DNA of 64,000 bases. Origin: Pseudomonadota bacterium. GTDB lineage: Bacteria > Pseudomonadota > Gammaproteobacteria > UBA5335. The DNA is taken from positions 1-64,000 of the forward strand of contig JAXHTV010000014.1 in assembly GCA_034189865.1 (NCBI GenBank). The letters run 5' to 3'. Below, piece by piece: positions 36,101 through 44,884 of the stretch. Each line of letters opens with the position of its first letter. Positions within the stretch are counted from its first letter, which is position 1. The position numbers and the translations under genes are program-made. The notes beneath the pieces were generated by a model, which saw only the letters and a program-made list of their open reading frames with translations, did no database searches and was not told the DNA's origin.

Positions 36101-37070
36101 GCCGGATCAGGGGGGTGAGCCGTGGCGGATCGATCTTGACCGATTGAATTTATCCTGGGTTTCCAGTGGGCCGCCGAAGCAATCGGGTGTCGGTATGGTC
36201 GCCGGTCCGAGTTTTGATCCCCGTGTGCTCCCGCCGATCCAGCTTCGCTGCGACGATCTGAATATTATGGATTTGCCGTTGGGCGAAATGGCGTTGGATA
36301 TTCGTCCCGTCGAGAAGGGCATCGAGATCGAGCGGTTGGCCATTCGTGGAACGAAATTAAATACCGACGCGGCTGGCCAGTGGATCCATGAAGAGGCCGG
36401 CGAATCGACTCAGTTGACGATCAGTACAACCAGTGATGACCCGCGTCGCGCCACTCGGCATCTGGGTTATCCCGGCGTGTTGGATGCAGCGTCCTTTACC
36501 ATGACGGCCAATCTGCGGTGGCTGGGGGCGCCTTGGGTGGTGTCTGGAAGAAACGTCGGTGGCGAGATACAAATCGACGCGAAGGACGGATACCTATATG
36601 TGCAGGAAGCCGATTTACGGGCCAGTATGTTTTTAGGCCTATTCAGCTTATATACCATTCCCCGCCGTCTCTATCGCGATTTCGGCGATGTATTCCGACC
36701 CAGCATGCCGTTTTCGAATATCCATGGTGAGTTCCAGATTCGTGACCAGGAGCTGGTCATGGAATCGCTCAAACTGGAAGGACCGGCCGCCGACGTGGCG
36801 ATTACCGGAAAAACACATTTGGTTGACCTGACCTTTGATCAGGAGATCTTGGTTCAACCCAGTTTGTCCGCCAGTCTCGCGTTGGCCTCGGCGGTAGCTG
36901 GAACGGTTGCGGGTGGACCGCTGGTGGGGGCCGCGATGCTCTTAGGGCAACAATTGGTGCGGTGGCCCGTTGGTGACATGGTGGAAATTCGCTATCAGCT
37001 AACAGGCGACTGGCGTGATCCGATATTGGAGCGTATCGAAGGACCGTTTAACCTCCCTGATGCGTCGTAG
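33180..37070 (+). CDS. yhdP: YhdP-family AsmA-like envelope protein
   Basis: 1296 residues. One N-terminal membrane helix (LVPLVCSGGLLLFALAVAGF) anchors a very long, beta-rich periplasmic part with repeated AsmA/DUF3971-like segments. The C-terminal AsmA_2 region carries the membrane-like helix LSASLALASAVAGTVAGG. YhdP proteins are predicted periplasm-spanning bridges with a hydrophobic groove that move phospholipids to the outer membrane, overlapping in function with TamB and YdbH. The gene keeps the usual order rng-yhdP-(nit)-tldD. Confidence 0.92.
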   Translation: MRLLRLKHLVPLVCSGGLLLFALAVAGFHYLSTQAPHYRTHVEAWLGENIGVPVTIGGMSLSWHRLGPEVALWDVTLQQPTEGEELIVGRVAVGFSLFDLIVDRTVLPQSLAVVGADIELERTAEGQWLFEGIPLNPAGTAQMPDGIAVWSSVTSILRTMGSISFRNSTVHLRLNDYPGSEQHFSGLDMALRTTGQRHSLTISSGLAGMLGQDLSLQVKAVGDLETPTEWSGSFSAAFAQARPGQYLRRLVGEAFDLSQSRFDLDIEGAWNGPRLDRLAVRLDAAEVALPAVGSLPAAEIDHFKGGFVWSPTRDGWALSGRNIDVALNGDGWTNDHLRVEWSQGSGPPRLTVDAQFFRLQDLLRLADCVPSGTKYRVTLPTDAIRAFAPVGDFSDLKLVYQPVGDTPWQGVRVSARFANAGWNASGRIPGADNLSGMVEFDAGRGRARLLGENVDFYYPHLFTEPWPSLIVDAALAFRPLERGWHIEAEIPRLANSDLDTAGRFTAELVSGRRPVLDIEAQFQNGNGASVSRYLPQRGLPPRTRKWLQQAILDGQIVSGEMVLRGDMSRFPFRNGEGEFRVEAGIENGALEVHPDWPLFNQIDGILRFQGPGLNIDVHRADVNNLSINQARVEIENLKNAVLVAEGQASGDNSEALRFLRASPIGRSVKELLTGLDGKGSTEVTLRLDMPLKKVSDVAVKGRVDWRGARFDKPAWNLSLADVTGRLLFTEQRFDADRITASLDGVPVEIDVQPIDRNLRTEGVWPTRVSARGRVAAETLRRHVPGLNPQLVLGETDWQGQLDIWPAGGVQWLATSDLVGFDVAWPRYLAKPADDVRAFRIEGRHLGETQTVAFDYGTQVAGDLRLVRNTGKWRLAGGDVALGEPAVTDGTAEGVSIRGRIPQFSVTEWMNVFESDIEPSSIRWPSWLAWMDVRIDRLDGIGPPQEGVRLKLGQQDRAAVLEIVSPLMNGRVVLPPDQGGEPWRIDLDRLNLSWVSSGPPKQSGVGMVAGPSFDPRVLPPIQLRCDDLNIMDLPLGEMALDIRPVEKGIEIERLAIRGTKLNTDAAGQWIHEEAGESTQLTISTTSDDPRRATRHLGYPGVLDAASFTMTANLRWLGAPWVVSGRNVGGEIQIDAKDGYLYVQEADLRASMFLGLFSLYTIPRRLYRDFGDVFRPSMPFSNIHGEFQIRDQELVMESLKLEGPAADVAITGKTHLVDLTFDQEILVQPSLSASLALASAVAGTVAGGPLVGAAMLLGQQLVRWPVGDMVEIRYQLTGDWRDPILERIEGPFNLPDAS

Positions 37071-37249
37071 CTGACCCGTGACTCCGGTTAGGAAAATCCG
37101 GTCGAATGGTGGTACTTTGCATCATGGGCATATTTGTTGCTTAACGATTTTCGCATGATGTTCACCAAGATAAGGGTTTGCGAGAGTTCAATCGCGCCGG
37201 GATAACTACGCTTTGCCACCTCGTGTGGTCCTAAAAATAGGAGAATGCA

Positions 37250-38062
37250 ATGCCTCGGGTTGCCGCCCTCCAAATGGCGTCGGGGCCGAACCTGCAAGCG
37301 AATCTACTGGAGGCAGACCGATTGCTTGCAGTGGCGCGTGAGTCGGGAGCGGTGCTGGCCGTGCTGCCGGAGAACTTCGCCTTCATGGGGCTCAAAGAGG
37401 CCGACAAACTGGACGTTGCGGAAGCCGATGGGGATGGTCCCATACAACGTGCTTTGAGCCGCGCAGCGGCCCGTGAAGGCTTGTGGATTGTCGGTGGCAC
37501 GATTCCGCTTCGTACGGAGGTGCCCGGCAAAGTGGCACCGGCATGTTTGGTTTTCGATTCAAACGGCAGGCGAGTGGCTCGCTTCGACAAAATCCACCTA
37601 TTTGATGTCGATATCGACGATAGTCAGGAGCGTTATCGGGAGTCCGCTACCCTGCATCCGGGCGGGGAGGTGGTGGTCTTGGATACGCCCGTGGGTCGCA
37701 TGGGGCTCGCCGTTTGTTACGATTTGCGATTCCCGGAATTGTTTCGCCAGGCGGCTGAACAAGGTGCCCAGGTGTTTGCGGTTCCGGCCGCCTTTACGCA
37801 GGTAACCGGGCGCGCTCATTGGGAAATTCTGACCCGGGCACGCGCAATTGAAAACCTTGCGTACTTGGTTGCGGCCGCCCAAGGCGGCTACCACGTGAAC
37901 GGTCGTGAGACATATGGCCACAGCATGATCATCGACCCCTGGGGGACGGTGCTCGATCGACTTCCCCGTGGCAGCGGAGTTGTTTGTGCGGAAGTTTCTG
38001 CCGAACATGTCGACGCATTGCGTCGACGTTTCCCTGCTTTAAGCCATCGGCGTCTTGGATAA
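37250..38062 (+). CDS. Nitrilase-family amidohydrolase (Nit1-like)
   Basis: 270 residues. The Glu-Lys-Cys triad is visible: E41 in LPENFAF, Lys in FDKIHLFDVD, and Cys in GLAVCYDLRFPEL. TYGHSMIIDPWGTV is typical of the Nit1/NitFhit branch, whose members hydrolyse deaminated glutathione or omega-amides. AGGAG precedes the ATG. About 180 nt without a gene lie upstream, so it may have its own promoter, though I see none clearly. It sits between yhdP and tldD. Confidence 0.9.
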   Translation: MPRVAALQMASGPNLQANLLEADRLLAVARESGAVLAVLPENFAFMGLKEADKLDVAEADGDGPIQRALSRAAAREGLWIVGGTIPLRTEVPGKVAPACLVFDSNGRRVARFDKIHLFDVDIDDSQERYRESATLHPGGEVVVLDTPVGRMGLAVCYDLRFPELFRQAAEQGAQVFAVPAAFTQVTGRAHWEILTRARAIENLAYLVAAAQGGYHVNGRETYGHSMIIDPWGTVLDRLPRGSGVVCAEVSAEHVDALRRRFPALSHRRLG

Positions 38063-38103
38063 GCCAAGTGCCTGAACGCGCAGATTAAGACGGTGAGATA
38101 TTC

Positions 38104-39552
38104 ATGAGCCAGTCCAGTCTTGAAATTGCCAGCCAGCGATTACTTCAGCCCAACGATTTAGGTGCCCGCCAGCTGGAACGGGTTCTTGGTCTGTTGGTGA
38201 GCCGAGGAGTCGATTCGGCGGATCTGTATTTTCAACTGAACCGTCATGAAGCATGGGTTTTGGAAGACGGCATCGTCAAAGATGCCAGTTACGATGTCAG
38301 CCAGGGCGTGGGGGTCCGCGCCATTAGCGGGGAGAAAATTGGTTTCGCCTATTCGGATGAAATCGATCTTTCGGCCTTGGAGCAAGCATCCAAGGCAGCG
38401 CGTGCCATCGTTCATCAAGGCCAAACCGGCTCCGTCTGTGCTCGGGCGACGTCTCGAAGCCTGGAGCTCTACGGCCCGGTCGATCCGCTGACCTCCATGG
38501 ATTCCCAGTCCAAAGTGGCGTTGCTACAGGACATCGATCGGTTCGCACGGTCGCTGGATTCGCGTGTTAAACAGGTCATCGTCAGCCTCAGCGGGGTCCA
38601 CGATACGGTGCTGGTGGTAGCCAGCGACGGAACCTTCAGCGGCGATGTTCGGCCGCTGGTGCGTTTGAACGTCAGCGTGATCGTGGAGTCGAACGGCCGC
38701 CGTGAGCGGGGTAGCGCGGGCGGCGGCGGGCGATCGGGTTACGATCAACTCCTCGCCCGAGGGGCGGGTGAAGCGTTCGCCCGAGAAGCGGTCCGGCAAG
38801 CGCTGGTAAGTCTGGAAGCCGACGAAGCGCCCGCCGGGCAAATGACCGTGGTGTTGGGTTCGGGTTGGCCGGGGGTGCTATTGCACGAAGCCATCGGCCA
38901 CGGGCTGGAAGGTGACTTCAATCGTAAGGGAACCTCGGCATTTTCCGGTCGTTTGGGTGAACGGGTGGCCTCACCCCTTTGCAGCATTGTCGACGATGGC
39001 ACCTTGCCGGGGCGGCGAGGATCGCTGAACGTGGATGACGAAGGCGTTCCCACGCAATCCACCATGCTGATCGAGGACGGTATCCTGCGAACGTACATGC
39101 AGGACAAGCACAATGCGGCCTTGATGGGGATGGAACCCACGGGAAACGGTCGCCGGGAGTCGTTCGCCCATTTGCCCCTGCCGAGAATGACCAACACCTA
39201 CATGTTGGCGGGTCCCCACGACCCGCAGGAAATTATCGAATCGGTGTCCCACGGCCTATATGCGGCCAATTTCGGAGGTGGGCAGGTTGATATCACCTCC
39301 GGAAAATTCGTCTTTTCCGCCAATGAGGCCTACCTGATCGAGAACGGAAAAATTGGTCGGCCCGTCAAAGGCGCCACCCTCATTGGCCATGGTCCCGATG
39401 TGCTCACGCGGGTGAGTATGGTCGGAAACGATTTGGCGCTGGACGAGGGTGTGGGGACCTGTGGCAAAGATGGTCAGAGCGTACCGGTCGGCGTCGGTCA
39501 ACCGACCTTACGGGTGGATGGACTCACGGTCGGCGGCACCCAGAAAACGTAA
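38104..39552 (+). CDS. tldD: Metalloprotease TldD
   Basis: 482 residues. The zinc motif HEAIGH occurs in [18 protein letters not shown], and the N-terminus has the usual [22 protein letters not shown]-like segment. TldD works as a heterodimer with TldE/PmbA, which is not in this window, and degrades unfolded or leader peptides (including microcin precursors) in the cytoplasm. It is the last gene of the canonical rng-yhdP-nit-tldD group. Confidence 0.96.
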   Translation: MSQSSLEIASQRLLQPNDLGARQLERVLGLLVSRGVDSADLYFQLNRHEAWVLEDGIVKDASYDVSQGVGVRAISGEKIGFAYSDEIDLSALEQASKAARAIVHQGQTGSVCARATSRSLELYGPVDPLTSMDSQSKVALLQDIDRFARSLDSRVKQVIVSLSGVHDTVLVVASDGTFSGDVRPLVRLNVSVIVESNGRRERGSAGGGGRSGYDQLLARGAGEAFAREAVRQALVSLEADEAPAGQMTVVLGSGWPGVLLHEAIGHGLEGDFNRKGTSAFSGRLGERVASPLCSIVDDGTLPGRRGSLNVDDEGVPTQSTMLIEDGILRTYMQDKHNAALMGMEPTGNGRRESFAHLPLPRMTNTYMLAGPHDPQEIIESVSHGLYAANFGGGQVDITSGKFVFSANEAYLIENGKIGRPVKGATLIGHGPDVLTRVSMVGNDLALDEGVGTCGKDGQSVPVGVGQPTLRVDGLTVGGTQKT

Positions 39553-39581
39553 AGTCGGGAAGATAAAACAAGGAAGTAACA

Positions 39582-40553
39582 ATGTTGCAAACGTTGATCT
39601 TGCTGGCTTTGGTCATCGGTACAGCGGCTGTTTTGCGTGTTGTTCAGCTAGACCGTGAAACCACGCGTCCCTATGCCCGATCCTTCGACGGTGAAGTCTA
39701 TCGCGTTGGTGCGGCTTACTTGGCCGTTCGGCGAGCTCGCCAGAGGCCGCGTTGCAGTGTCATCGCCGTGCCCGGTTTTTTGGAAGAGATTTGGTATTTC
39801 GCCGAGCAATATGATGACCCGGACATCGAGCTGATCCTTTACAACAACGCCGACTATCACCTGCCCATTGAGTCACCGGCGATCCAGGAGCCGGCATGGG
39901 GTTCGATGGGTGACCAGCCGGTGGGAACCATCGAATACGATGCGGAAATCGTGAACCGGGCTTTGGAGCATTTGGTGAGCTCTGCGCAAGTTCGCATACA
40001 CGGCCACTCTCGGGGCGGGGCAGTGGTGCTGGAAGCCGCCTTGCAGCGACCGGATCTTCACCGCGACGGTTCTCGGGCGATGGAATACGTGTTGGAAGCG
40101 CCTGTGCTCCCAGGCGGACGGATCCACTATTCCCTGGCGGCCGGCACCAATTCCGTGGGCTTGTGGCTGATGCCGGCGCTGATGCCGGTGATGCGCCGTT
40201 TGCCGATGGCTCTGATCGGGCGGGTGATATTTGGTCCCCCGAGGTGTCGGCTGGCGAAGTTGGATTTCGCCTCGCGTCTGTGGCGCAATCCACGAAGGGC
40301 TCGCACCGTGGTAACCAATGTCCGCAACATCGTCGATTGGATGAAGCGGACCGATGCGAGGGTTTATCAGAGCTTGAGCCGCGGTTTGATTGCCGTCGGT
40401 CACCGAGATCTGATTCTCAGCCGACGACATATGATCGAAAGTGCGACCCGCGCCGAACCCGTTTTGCAGGTCGTGCAGCCGGACGGTTGTTCCCACATGG
40501 TCATCCAAGACCGGCCCGATGTTGTTCCGCCTCCCTATGATCATGAAGCCTAA
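39582..40553 (+). CDS. Alpha/beta hydrolase-like protein, function unknown
   Basis: 323 residues. An N-terminal hydrophobic helix (MLQTLILLALVIGTAAVLRV) suggests membrane anchoring. The nucleophile elbow GHSRGG is preceded by the strand VRIHGH, and a late His (DGCSHMVI) could complete a Ser-Asp-His triad. AAGGAAG nine nt before the ATG gives a good start. It follows tldD by 29 nt and is probably co-transcribed. The substrate is not indicated. Confidence 0.75.
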   Translation: MLQTLILLALVIGTAAVLRVVQLDRETTRPYARSFDGEVYRVGAAYLAVRRARQRPRCSVIAVPGFLEEIWYFAEQYDDPDIELILYNNADYHLPIESPAIQEPAWGSMGDQPVGTIEYDAEIVNRALEHLVSSAQVRIHGHSRGGAVVLEAALQRPDLHRDGSRAMEYVLEAPVLPGGRIHYSLAAGTNSVGLWLMPALMPVMRRLPMALIGRVIFGPPRCRLAKLDFASRLWRNPRRARTVVTNVRNIVDWMKRTDARVYQSLSRGLIAVGHRDLILSRRHMIESATRAEPVLQVVQPDGCSHMVIQDRPDVVPPPYDHEA

Positions 40554-40664
40554 CCCGCGATAGATTCAGTGATGCTGCCCCGTCTTGTGGCTCCGTCTGA
40601 GGTGGCTGTTGGGTCTGGCAGGCGTTTTATCATGGGTTTTTTCGTTTTTTCCACGGGCGTCGTT

Positions 40665-40695
40665 TCAGAATGTGACCCGTCGAGTCACATTCTGA
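40665..40695. repeat. Perfect 12-bp inverted repeat
   Basis: TCAGAATGTGAC (40665-40676) and GTCACATTCTGA (40684-40695) flank a 7-nt loop. It lies 112 nt after the hydrolase stop. No T-tract follows, so it is a possible terminator, or an operator for the next gene. Confidence 0.55.
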
Positions 40696-40806
40696 CCGAA
40701 GGAGTTGACCGGCAGCGTCAACTTATCGTCGGCTCCCTGCTGTTTCCCCTCTCGATGTGTATTTCCCAGTCAGTAAAAACAGATGCTTAGGTCGTTATTT
40801 TTGCGG

Positions 40807-40822
40807 TGGCATATTTCCTGCT
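40807..40822 (+). promoter_or_regulatory. Sigma-54-like promoter
   Basis: TGGCATATTTCCTGCT fits the -24/-12 form TGGCAC-N5-TTGCA with the GG and GC dinucleotides at the required 10-nt spacing and two mismatches outside them. The start would fall near 40833, six nt before the stem-loop at 40839. Confidence 0.4.
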
Positions 40823-40838
40823 TCAGTTTGGCCGGGTT

Positions 40839-40887
40839 GAATACAGCGACCACCCAAGCGATCTGACTCAATCGCGGTGCTGTATTC
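40839..40887 (+). ncRNA. Long structured leader (stem-loop) before the small secreted protein gene
   Basis: The right arm ATCGCGGTGCTGTATTC (40871-40887) is continuous and pairs with GAATACAGC (40839-40847), ACC and GCGAT (40858-40862) on the left, leaving a single-nt and a six-nt bulge. It would form the 5' end of the transcript if the sigma-54-like promoter is real. It may control mRNA stability or translation of the gene starting 70 nt on. No known riboswitch family is recognised. Confidence 0.45.
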
Positions 40888-40956
40888 CCGTGACTCAACC
40901 TAAATCGTGTTCCTAAATACTACTGACACATAGACTGTACACGGAGATTATTTGAA

Positions 40957-41337
40957 ATGAAGAAACTGATGAAGACTGCTGCCATGGGCGCCGCTGTTGC
41001 TTTACTGCCCCTGAGCGCGCAGGCCGAATTGGCCCCGATGAGCAATGCCGAATTGAGCGCCATCCATGGCCAGGGATACACTATTACTGTCGGCGCCGTT
41101 GATTACGCCGTACCTTTTGCCTTTGAAGTGTTTTCTGCAAAGGCCGATCCGGCTGTTCTTAGTGCGGTGGCCGGTTTGGTTAGTGGTTATGCGCCGGGTC
41201 TTCCCAGCGGTGTGGATTCCAAGCGTTCGGCCGCGGTCGGCATCGTCAACTCCAAGCTGGCTGACGTGGTTGCGGGCTTGCAGATGATTCCGTACTGGGG
41301 TCCGTTGGTGCCCACCGTATCGGTCGCCATCGACTAA
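40957..41337 (+). CDS. Small secreted protein of unknown function (Gly-Gln-Gly motif)
   Basis: 126 residues. A Sec signal peptide (MKKLMKTAAMGAAVALLPLS, cleaved after AQA) is followed by the short motif LAPMSNAELSAIHGQGYTI and then about 80 residues that are hydrophobic and low in charge. The motif resembles the start of small exported proteins of marine gammaproteobacteria annotated as DUF6160, but I hold this lightly. The last segment (GLQMIPYWGPLVPTVSVAID) may insert into a membrane. It stands alone with its own leader and a strong terminator, and GGAG lies about 13 nt before the ATG. Confidence 0.7.
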   Translation: MKKLMKTAAMGAAVALLPLSAQAELAPMSNAELSAIHGQGYTITVGAVDYAVPFAFEVFSAKADPAVLSAVAGLVSGYAPGLPSGVDSKRSAAVGIVNSKLADVVAGLQMIPYWGPLVPTVSVAID

Positions 41338-41385
41338 AAAAGAACGTCAGGCAATCTGGGCTAAATTCAGAAGCTTGATGGAAGA

Positions 41386-41414
41386 CCTGCCCCGAACGGG
41401 GCAGGCCTTTTTTT
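41386..41414 (+). terminator. Rho-independent terminator
   Basis: CCTGCCCCG (41386-41394) and CGGGGCAGG (41397-41405) form a tight GC-rich hairpin followed by CC and TTTTTTT. It ends the small secreted protein gene and also faces the converging acyl-CoA synthetase gene. Confidence 0.95.
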
Positions 41415-41433
41415 GGGGCTGGTGAACCGGTGG

Positions 41434-43254
41434 CTAGTAACGGTATTCGCCGTTCTCAATGGCGTGGTAGATATCGTGGGTCAATTCCACGTATTCATGG
41501 GTTCCGGGTAACCACACGTAGATCGGATCGCTGATTTTATCGGGATTGAAGGCTTCTTTCTTCAAGTCCGCTTTTTTGTATTTGAACGTTCCGGTGGTAT
41601 CCATACTCTCCCGCAAGCGCAGAAAAATCGGCATGGCGTAGTGAGGGAGTTCTTGGTGGAGATACTCCCAAAGTGCTTTGAAGTCCAGCTCGGTCACACC
41701 ATCGCCGGGCGTGAGCGCTGCCATGCCGGCGCGGCCATCCGTATTCGGTATTTGCACACCGTAGACCACCGCTTCGGCGAGATGCGGATAGGTCCCGATG
41801 ATGCTTTCCACCTCAGTCGTGGAAACGTTCTCACCCTTCCATCGGAAGGTGTCACCCGTCCGGTCCACGAACTGGAAATGACGGCAGCCGATATCGCGAA
41901 CCAAATCTCCGGTGTTGAAGTAAACATCTCCTTCTTTGAAGACATTTCGTAGCAGCGCGGCTTCGGTTTTCTCTTTCTGGGTATAGCCGACAAATGGCGT
42001 TGCTTTGGTGACTTTGCCCAAAAGCAGACCCGGTTCGCCTTTGGCGGCCGGAACCATGAAGCCGTCGGCGCCTCGCACCGGTTGCTCCAGGTCTTTGTCG
42101 TACTTGATCAGCGCGATGTTACCGCCGCCGAAGCCGATGGTGTTGTCCAGGTTGAAGATGTTCATGAAGGCGACGTTGCCTTCGCTGGAGGCATAAAATT
42201 CGTAAATGTTCTCGATGTCGAAACGACGTCGGAATTCCTTCCAGATTGTGGGCCTCAGGCCATTGCCGATCATCATACGGACCGGATTGTCCGGATCGTC
42301 ATCCTGAGGTGGGCGATTGAGCAGATAACGACACAGTTCGCCGACGTAGCCGAAGCCGGTGCAGCGGTAATGATGAATATCACGCCAGAATTCGCTGGCG
42401 CTGAATCTCCGGCGAATGACCACGGCGGCGGGGCCGGCAACGATGGCGCCCCAACAAACCAGTAGGCCGGTGGCGTGATAGAGGGGCAGCGTGAGATAGA
42501 AGATGTCGTCAGAGCGCATTCCCGAAATCACATGACCAAAACCGGCATGGGCAGCCAGCCACCGCAGATGATTGGTGATCGAGGCCTTGGGCATACCGGT
42601 GGTGCCGGACGTGTAGATGTAGAAGAGTTTGTCTTCTTTCTCCACCGTTTTGGTGGTCTCGGGGTTGGTTTTCGGCAATCGGCTCGCCAACTCAGGCAAG
42701 TTGCCATAATCGGCGGGGGCTTCTCCGAACGTTTTGCTGGTGTCGGCATCGGCGACAAAAAAGAACCGATCGCCAGCGAGCTCCAAATCGGACCGCACTT
42801 CATCGATGGCGTGGATCAATTCCTCGCCGATAATGGCCATCACCGGCTTGACGAGGTTGATGCTATGCGTGAGTACCTTGCCGGTCTGCGAGGTATTCAG
42901 CAGCGCGGCGATGGCGCCTACTTTGGCGATCCCCACCGCATGAATCAGGAACTCGGGGCGATTTTCGACCATCAACGCAACCACATCGCCTTTTTTCACG
43001 CCTTGCTGGATGAGGAAGTGCGCGACCTGATTGGCGGCTTCGTTGAATTCCCGATAGGTAACTCGCCGATCCAGATAGAACATGGCTGGGTTGTCGGGAT
43101 AGTTTTGCGCCGCATTTTCGATGACGGCACCCAGCGAATGATTGTTCTTAATCGGATTGAGAACCCGGCCCGCTTTGATGAAGGAGGGTACCCGGCCGAT
43201 CAGCCGAGGTACGCGGCCTAAGACGTGACGGAGATGTATCGTATCGCTGCTCAT
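41434..43254 (-). CDS. Long-chain acyl-CoA synthetase, FATP (SLC27) type
   Basis: 606 residues, longer than the synthetase at 1987. The AMP-binding motif YIYTSGTTGMPKASI begins near residue 211, EFYASSEGNVAFMN is the second motif, and FVDRTGDTFRWKGENVSTTEVE is the FATP/very-long-chain signature; it ends with TGTFKYKKADLKKEAF, whose Lys is catalytic. These proteins couple uptake of long-chain fatty acids with CoA activation at the inner face of the membrane. Start is ATG 43254. It converges on the small secreted protein gene. With ETF-QO at 61191 it points to fatty-acid oxidation. Confidence 0.9.
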   Translation of the reverse strand: MSSDTIHLRHVLGRVPRLIGRVPSFIKAGRVLNPIKNNHSLGAVIENAAQNYPDNPAMFYLDRRVTYREFNEAANQVAHFLIQQGVKKGDVVALMVENRPEFLIHAVGIAKVGAIAALLNTSQTGKVLTHSINLVKPVMAIIGEELIHAIDEVRSDLELAGDRFFFVADADTSKTFGEAPADYGNLPELASRLPKTNPETTKTVEKEDKLFYIYTSGTTGMPKASITNHLRWLAAHAGFGHVISGMRSDDIFYLTLPLYHATGLLVCWGAIVAGPAAVVIRRRFSASEFWRDIHHYRCTGFGYVGELCRYLLNRPPQDDDPDNPVRMMIGNGLRPTIWKEFRRRFDIENIYEFYASSEGNVAFMNIFNLDNTIGFGGGNIALIKYDKDLEQPVRGADGFMVPAAKGEPGLLLGKVTKATPFVGYTQKEKTEAALLRNVFKEGDVYFNTGDLVRDIGCRHFQFVDRTGDTFRWKGENVSTTEVESIIGTYPHLAEAVVYGVQIPNTDGRAGMAALTPGDGVTELDFKALWEYLHQELPHYAMPIFLRLRESMDTTGTFKYKKADLKKEAFNPDKISDPIYVWLPGTHEYVELTHDIYHAIENGEYRY

Positions 43255-44079
43255 CCCTAAGAGTTCCTCAAATTACAGTCGTTAAACAATAACCATCGCG
43301 GGAAAACCATTTTGTCCAAACTGATTCCCCGGAACGTCGGAATCCGCACTGGTGCTATCAGAGTCTTTGCTTTGATTGTTCGGCAATCACCGAATGACTC
43401 AGCAGTGGGCCAGTGTTTGTTCACCGCCTGCTTCATGCCGCAATGCTCGGATCTGGCAGGGCAAGCCGTGACCGAAACGACTCGCTGTGCTCCGAGTGGA
43501 TAGCGCATGGCCCCGGATACGCCGTCCGGTCCAGCAGGCTGGTGATGGTGGCCTAAGGTTCGGGTGGCTTGCACCCATACCACACGGTGGTGCCGATTGA
43601 TGCGACCAAGGGTCGATCGGGCGTATCCGTAGCCCGCTCCTCTGAGGCCAAGGGTTAGGAACGGTCGCTGCAGAAACATACCTGTTGTTGAGCGACCAGT
43701 CAAAGACCAGCAGAATGACGATATCCTTCTCCGGTTGCTCGTTCTTTTCGCCGTGCAGTATCTTTGTCACGGAATTGTCTTAAGATGGTGCGCTAGCTTT
43801 ACCGTTGTCGGGTGGTGCGGGGAAGGCGCCAATTAGGCTTGCAGCTTGATCGGTCGCCGTAGCGACGCCATTGGGGGCTGGACGCAGAGGCAAAGAGCGA
43901 ATGACGCCCGCTCCTTATCAGTTTTGCTGGGGTTTGTGAGTGTATAACGGGGAATCGGTCAACAATCGGGCGGGCGCCGCCGTGCATCAGGCGAAAGGCA
44001 TAGACCAAATGAATACCCATCCCATTCTGCCCGCGCTCGGCCCCGATGATGCCGGCACGTCGAGGAAAACGGCAGGTTG
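43255..44079. other. 825-nt stretch without a convincing gene, between divergent genes
   Basis: It holds the upstream regions of the acyl-CoA synthetase gene and of the gsp operon. Open frames on the minus strand show no domain, poor ribosome sites and proline/arginine/histidine-rich translations. Inverted repeats are present (GGATACGCC near 43515 and GGCGTATCC near 43620; CGACC/GGTCG near 43601), so a structured RNA is possible, but no known RNA family is recognised. TATAAC at 43943-43948 is a candidate -10 for gspC with no good -35. Confidence 0.5.
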
Positions 44080-44868
44080 ATGAAAGCACCCCGTCTGTTG
44101 ATTCGCCGCGCAGGTTTTATCTCACCTTCACTGATTGCGGGCCTGTTGGTCGTCGGGCTGGCGGTTCATGCCTATTTGTTGTACGACGACTACTTGGCTG
44201 CCGACAAGCAGGCCACCGGTACAATTTTCGCCCCCGATTCGCCCGCCCAAAGATCGCCATCCGATATCGATTATGCTGCTCAGATATCAGGCGTGAATCT
44301 CCTCGGTGAACCTCGTGCCGAAGCGGCAACACCGGTGGTCACGCAGGCGCCCGTTACCGATTTGGATTTAACCCTGCAAGGGGTGCTCGCTGGCATGGAG
44401 CCGAACATGGCGATCATCGGCGATCGGGGCAAGCAGCAGGTCTACGCCGAGGGGGAAGAATTGCCCGGTGGGGTGGTGCTGCATTCGGTACAAGAGAACA
44501 AAGTGATTCTTCGTCGGGCGGGTCGACACGAGACATTGCCCATGAGCGAGCCGGAATTGCTGATTGTCCCGGTAGAGGACGCGCCAGAACTGATGCTCAA
44601 TCAAGAAGAAGACTTGTCTTCCATGCTGACCGGACACCTGGAGGTGATCCCGGTCTATGAGGACGATCGATTGGTCGGATATCGGATCGGTCCCCGGAAT
44701 CGAGAGACGCTGGCGGCGGAGCTCGGTATTCCGCCGGAAGAGATGATGAGCGAAGTGATGGAGCTCCCGCTGGAAGAAGGCGATGATATGGACGCCTTGT
44801 TGGAAGTATTGGCGGAGACAGACCCCGAGGTCGCGGCGATGTTGGCGCGGGAAGGATTTGGACGATAA
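44080..44868 (+). CDS. gspC: Type II secretion protein C
   Basis: 262 residues. One N-terminal membrane helix (SLIAGLLVVGLAVHAYLLY), a homology region with LTLQGVLAGMEPNMAIIGDRGKQQVYAEGEELPGG (residues 95-130) that contacts GspD, and a C-terminal PDZ-like part. In the latter the usual GL..GD..T.VNG..L appears as ELGIPPEEMMSEVMELPLEEGD, an acidic, unusual version. GspC joins the inner-membrane platform (L, M) to the secretin. ATG 44080 is chosen over the adjacent TTG; GCAGG precedes it. It opens the gsp operon. Confidence 0.9.
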   Translation: MKAPRLLIRRAGFISPSLIAGLLVVGLAVHAYLLYDDYLAADKQATGTIFAPDSPAQRSPSDIDYAAQISGVNLLGEPRAEAATPVVTQAPVTDLDLTLQGVLAGMEPNMAIIGDRGKQQVYAEGEELPGGVVLHSVQENKVILRRAGRHETLPMSEPELLIVPVEDAPELMLNQEEDLSSMLTGHLEVIPVYEDDRLVGYRIGPRNRETLAAELGIPPEEMMSEVMELPLEEGDDMDALLEVLAETDPEVAAMLAREGFGR

Positions 44869-44884
44869 TGGCAGGGAAAAACAG

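Noticed and set aside
40569-40790. Short plus-strand open frame before the secreted protein gene
   Set aside because: Weak start, overlaps the inverted repeat at 40665, and the residues show no family or signal peptide.
43257-43770. Minus-strand open frames upstream of the FATP gene
   Set aside because: No ribosome site, no domain, composition rich in Arg, Pro and His; overlapping frames in several phases.
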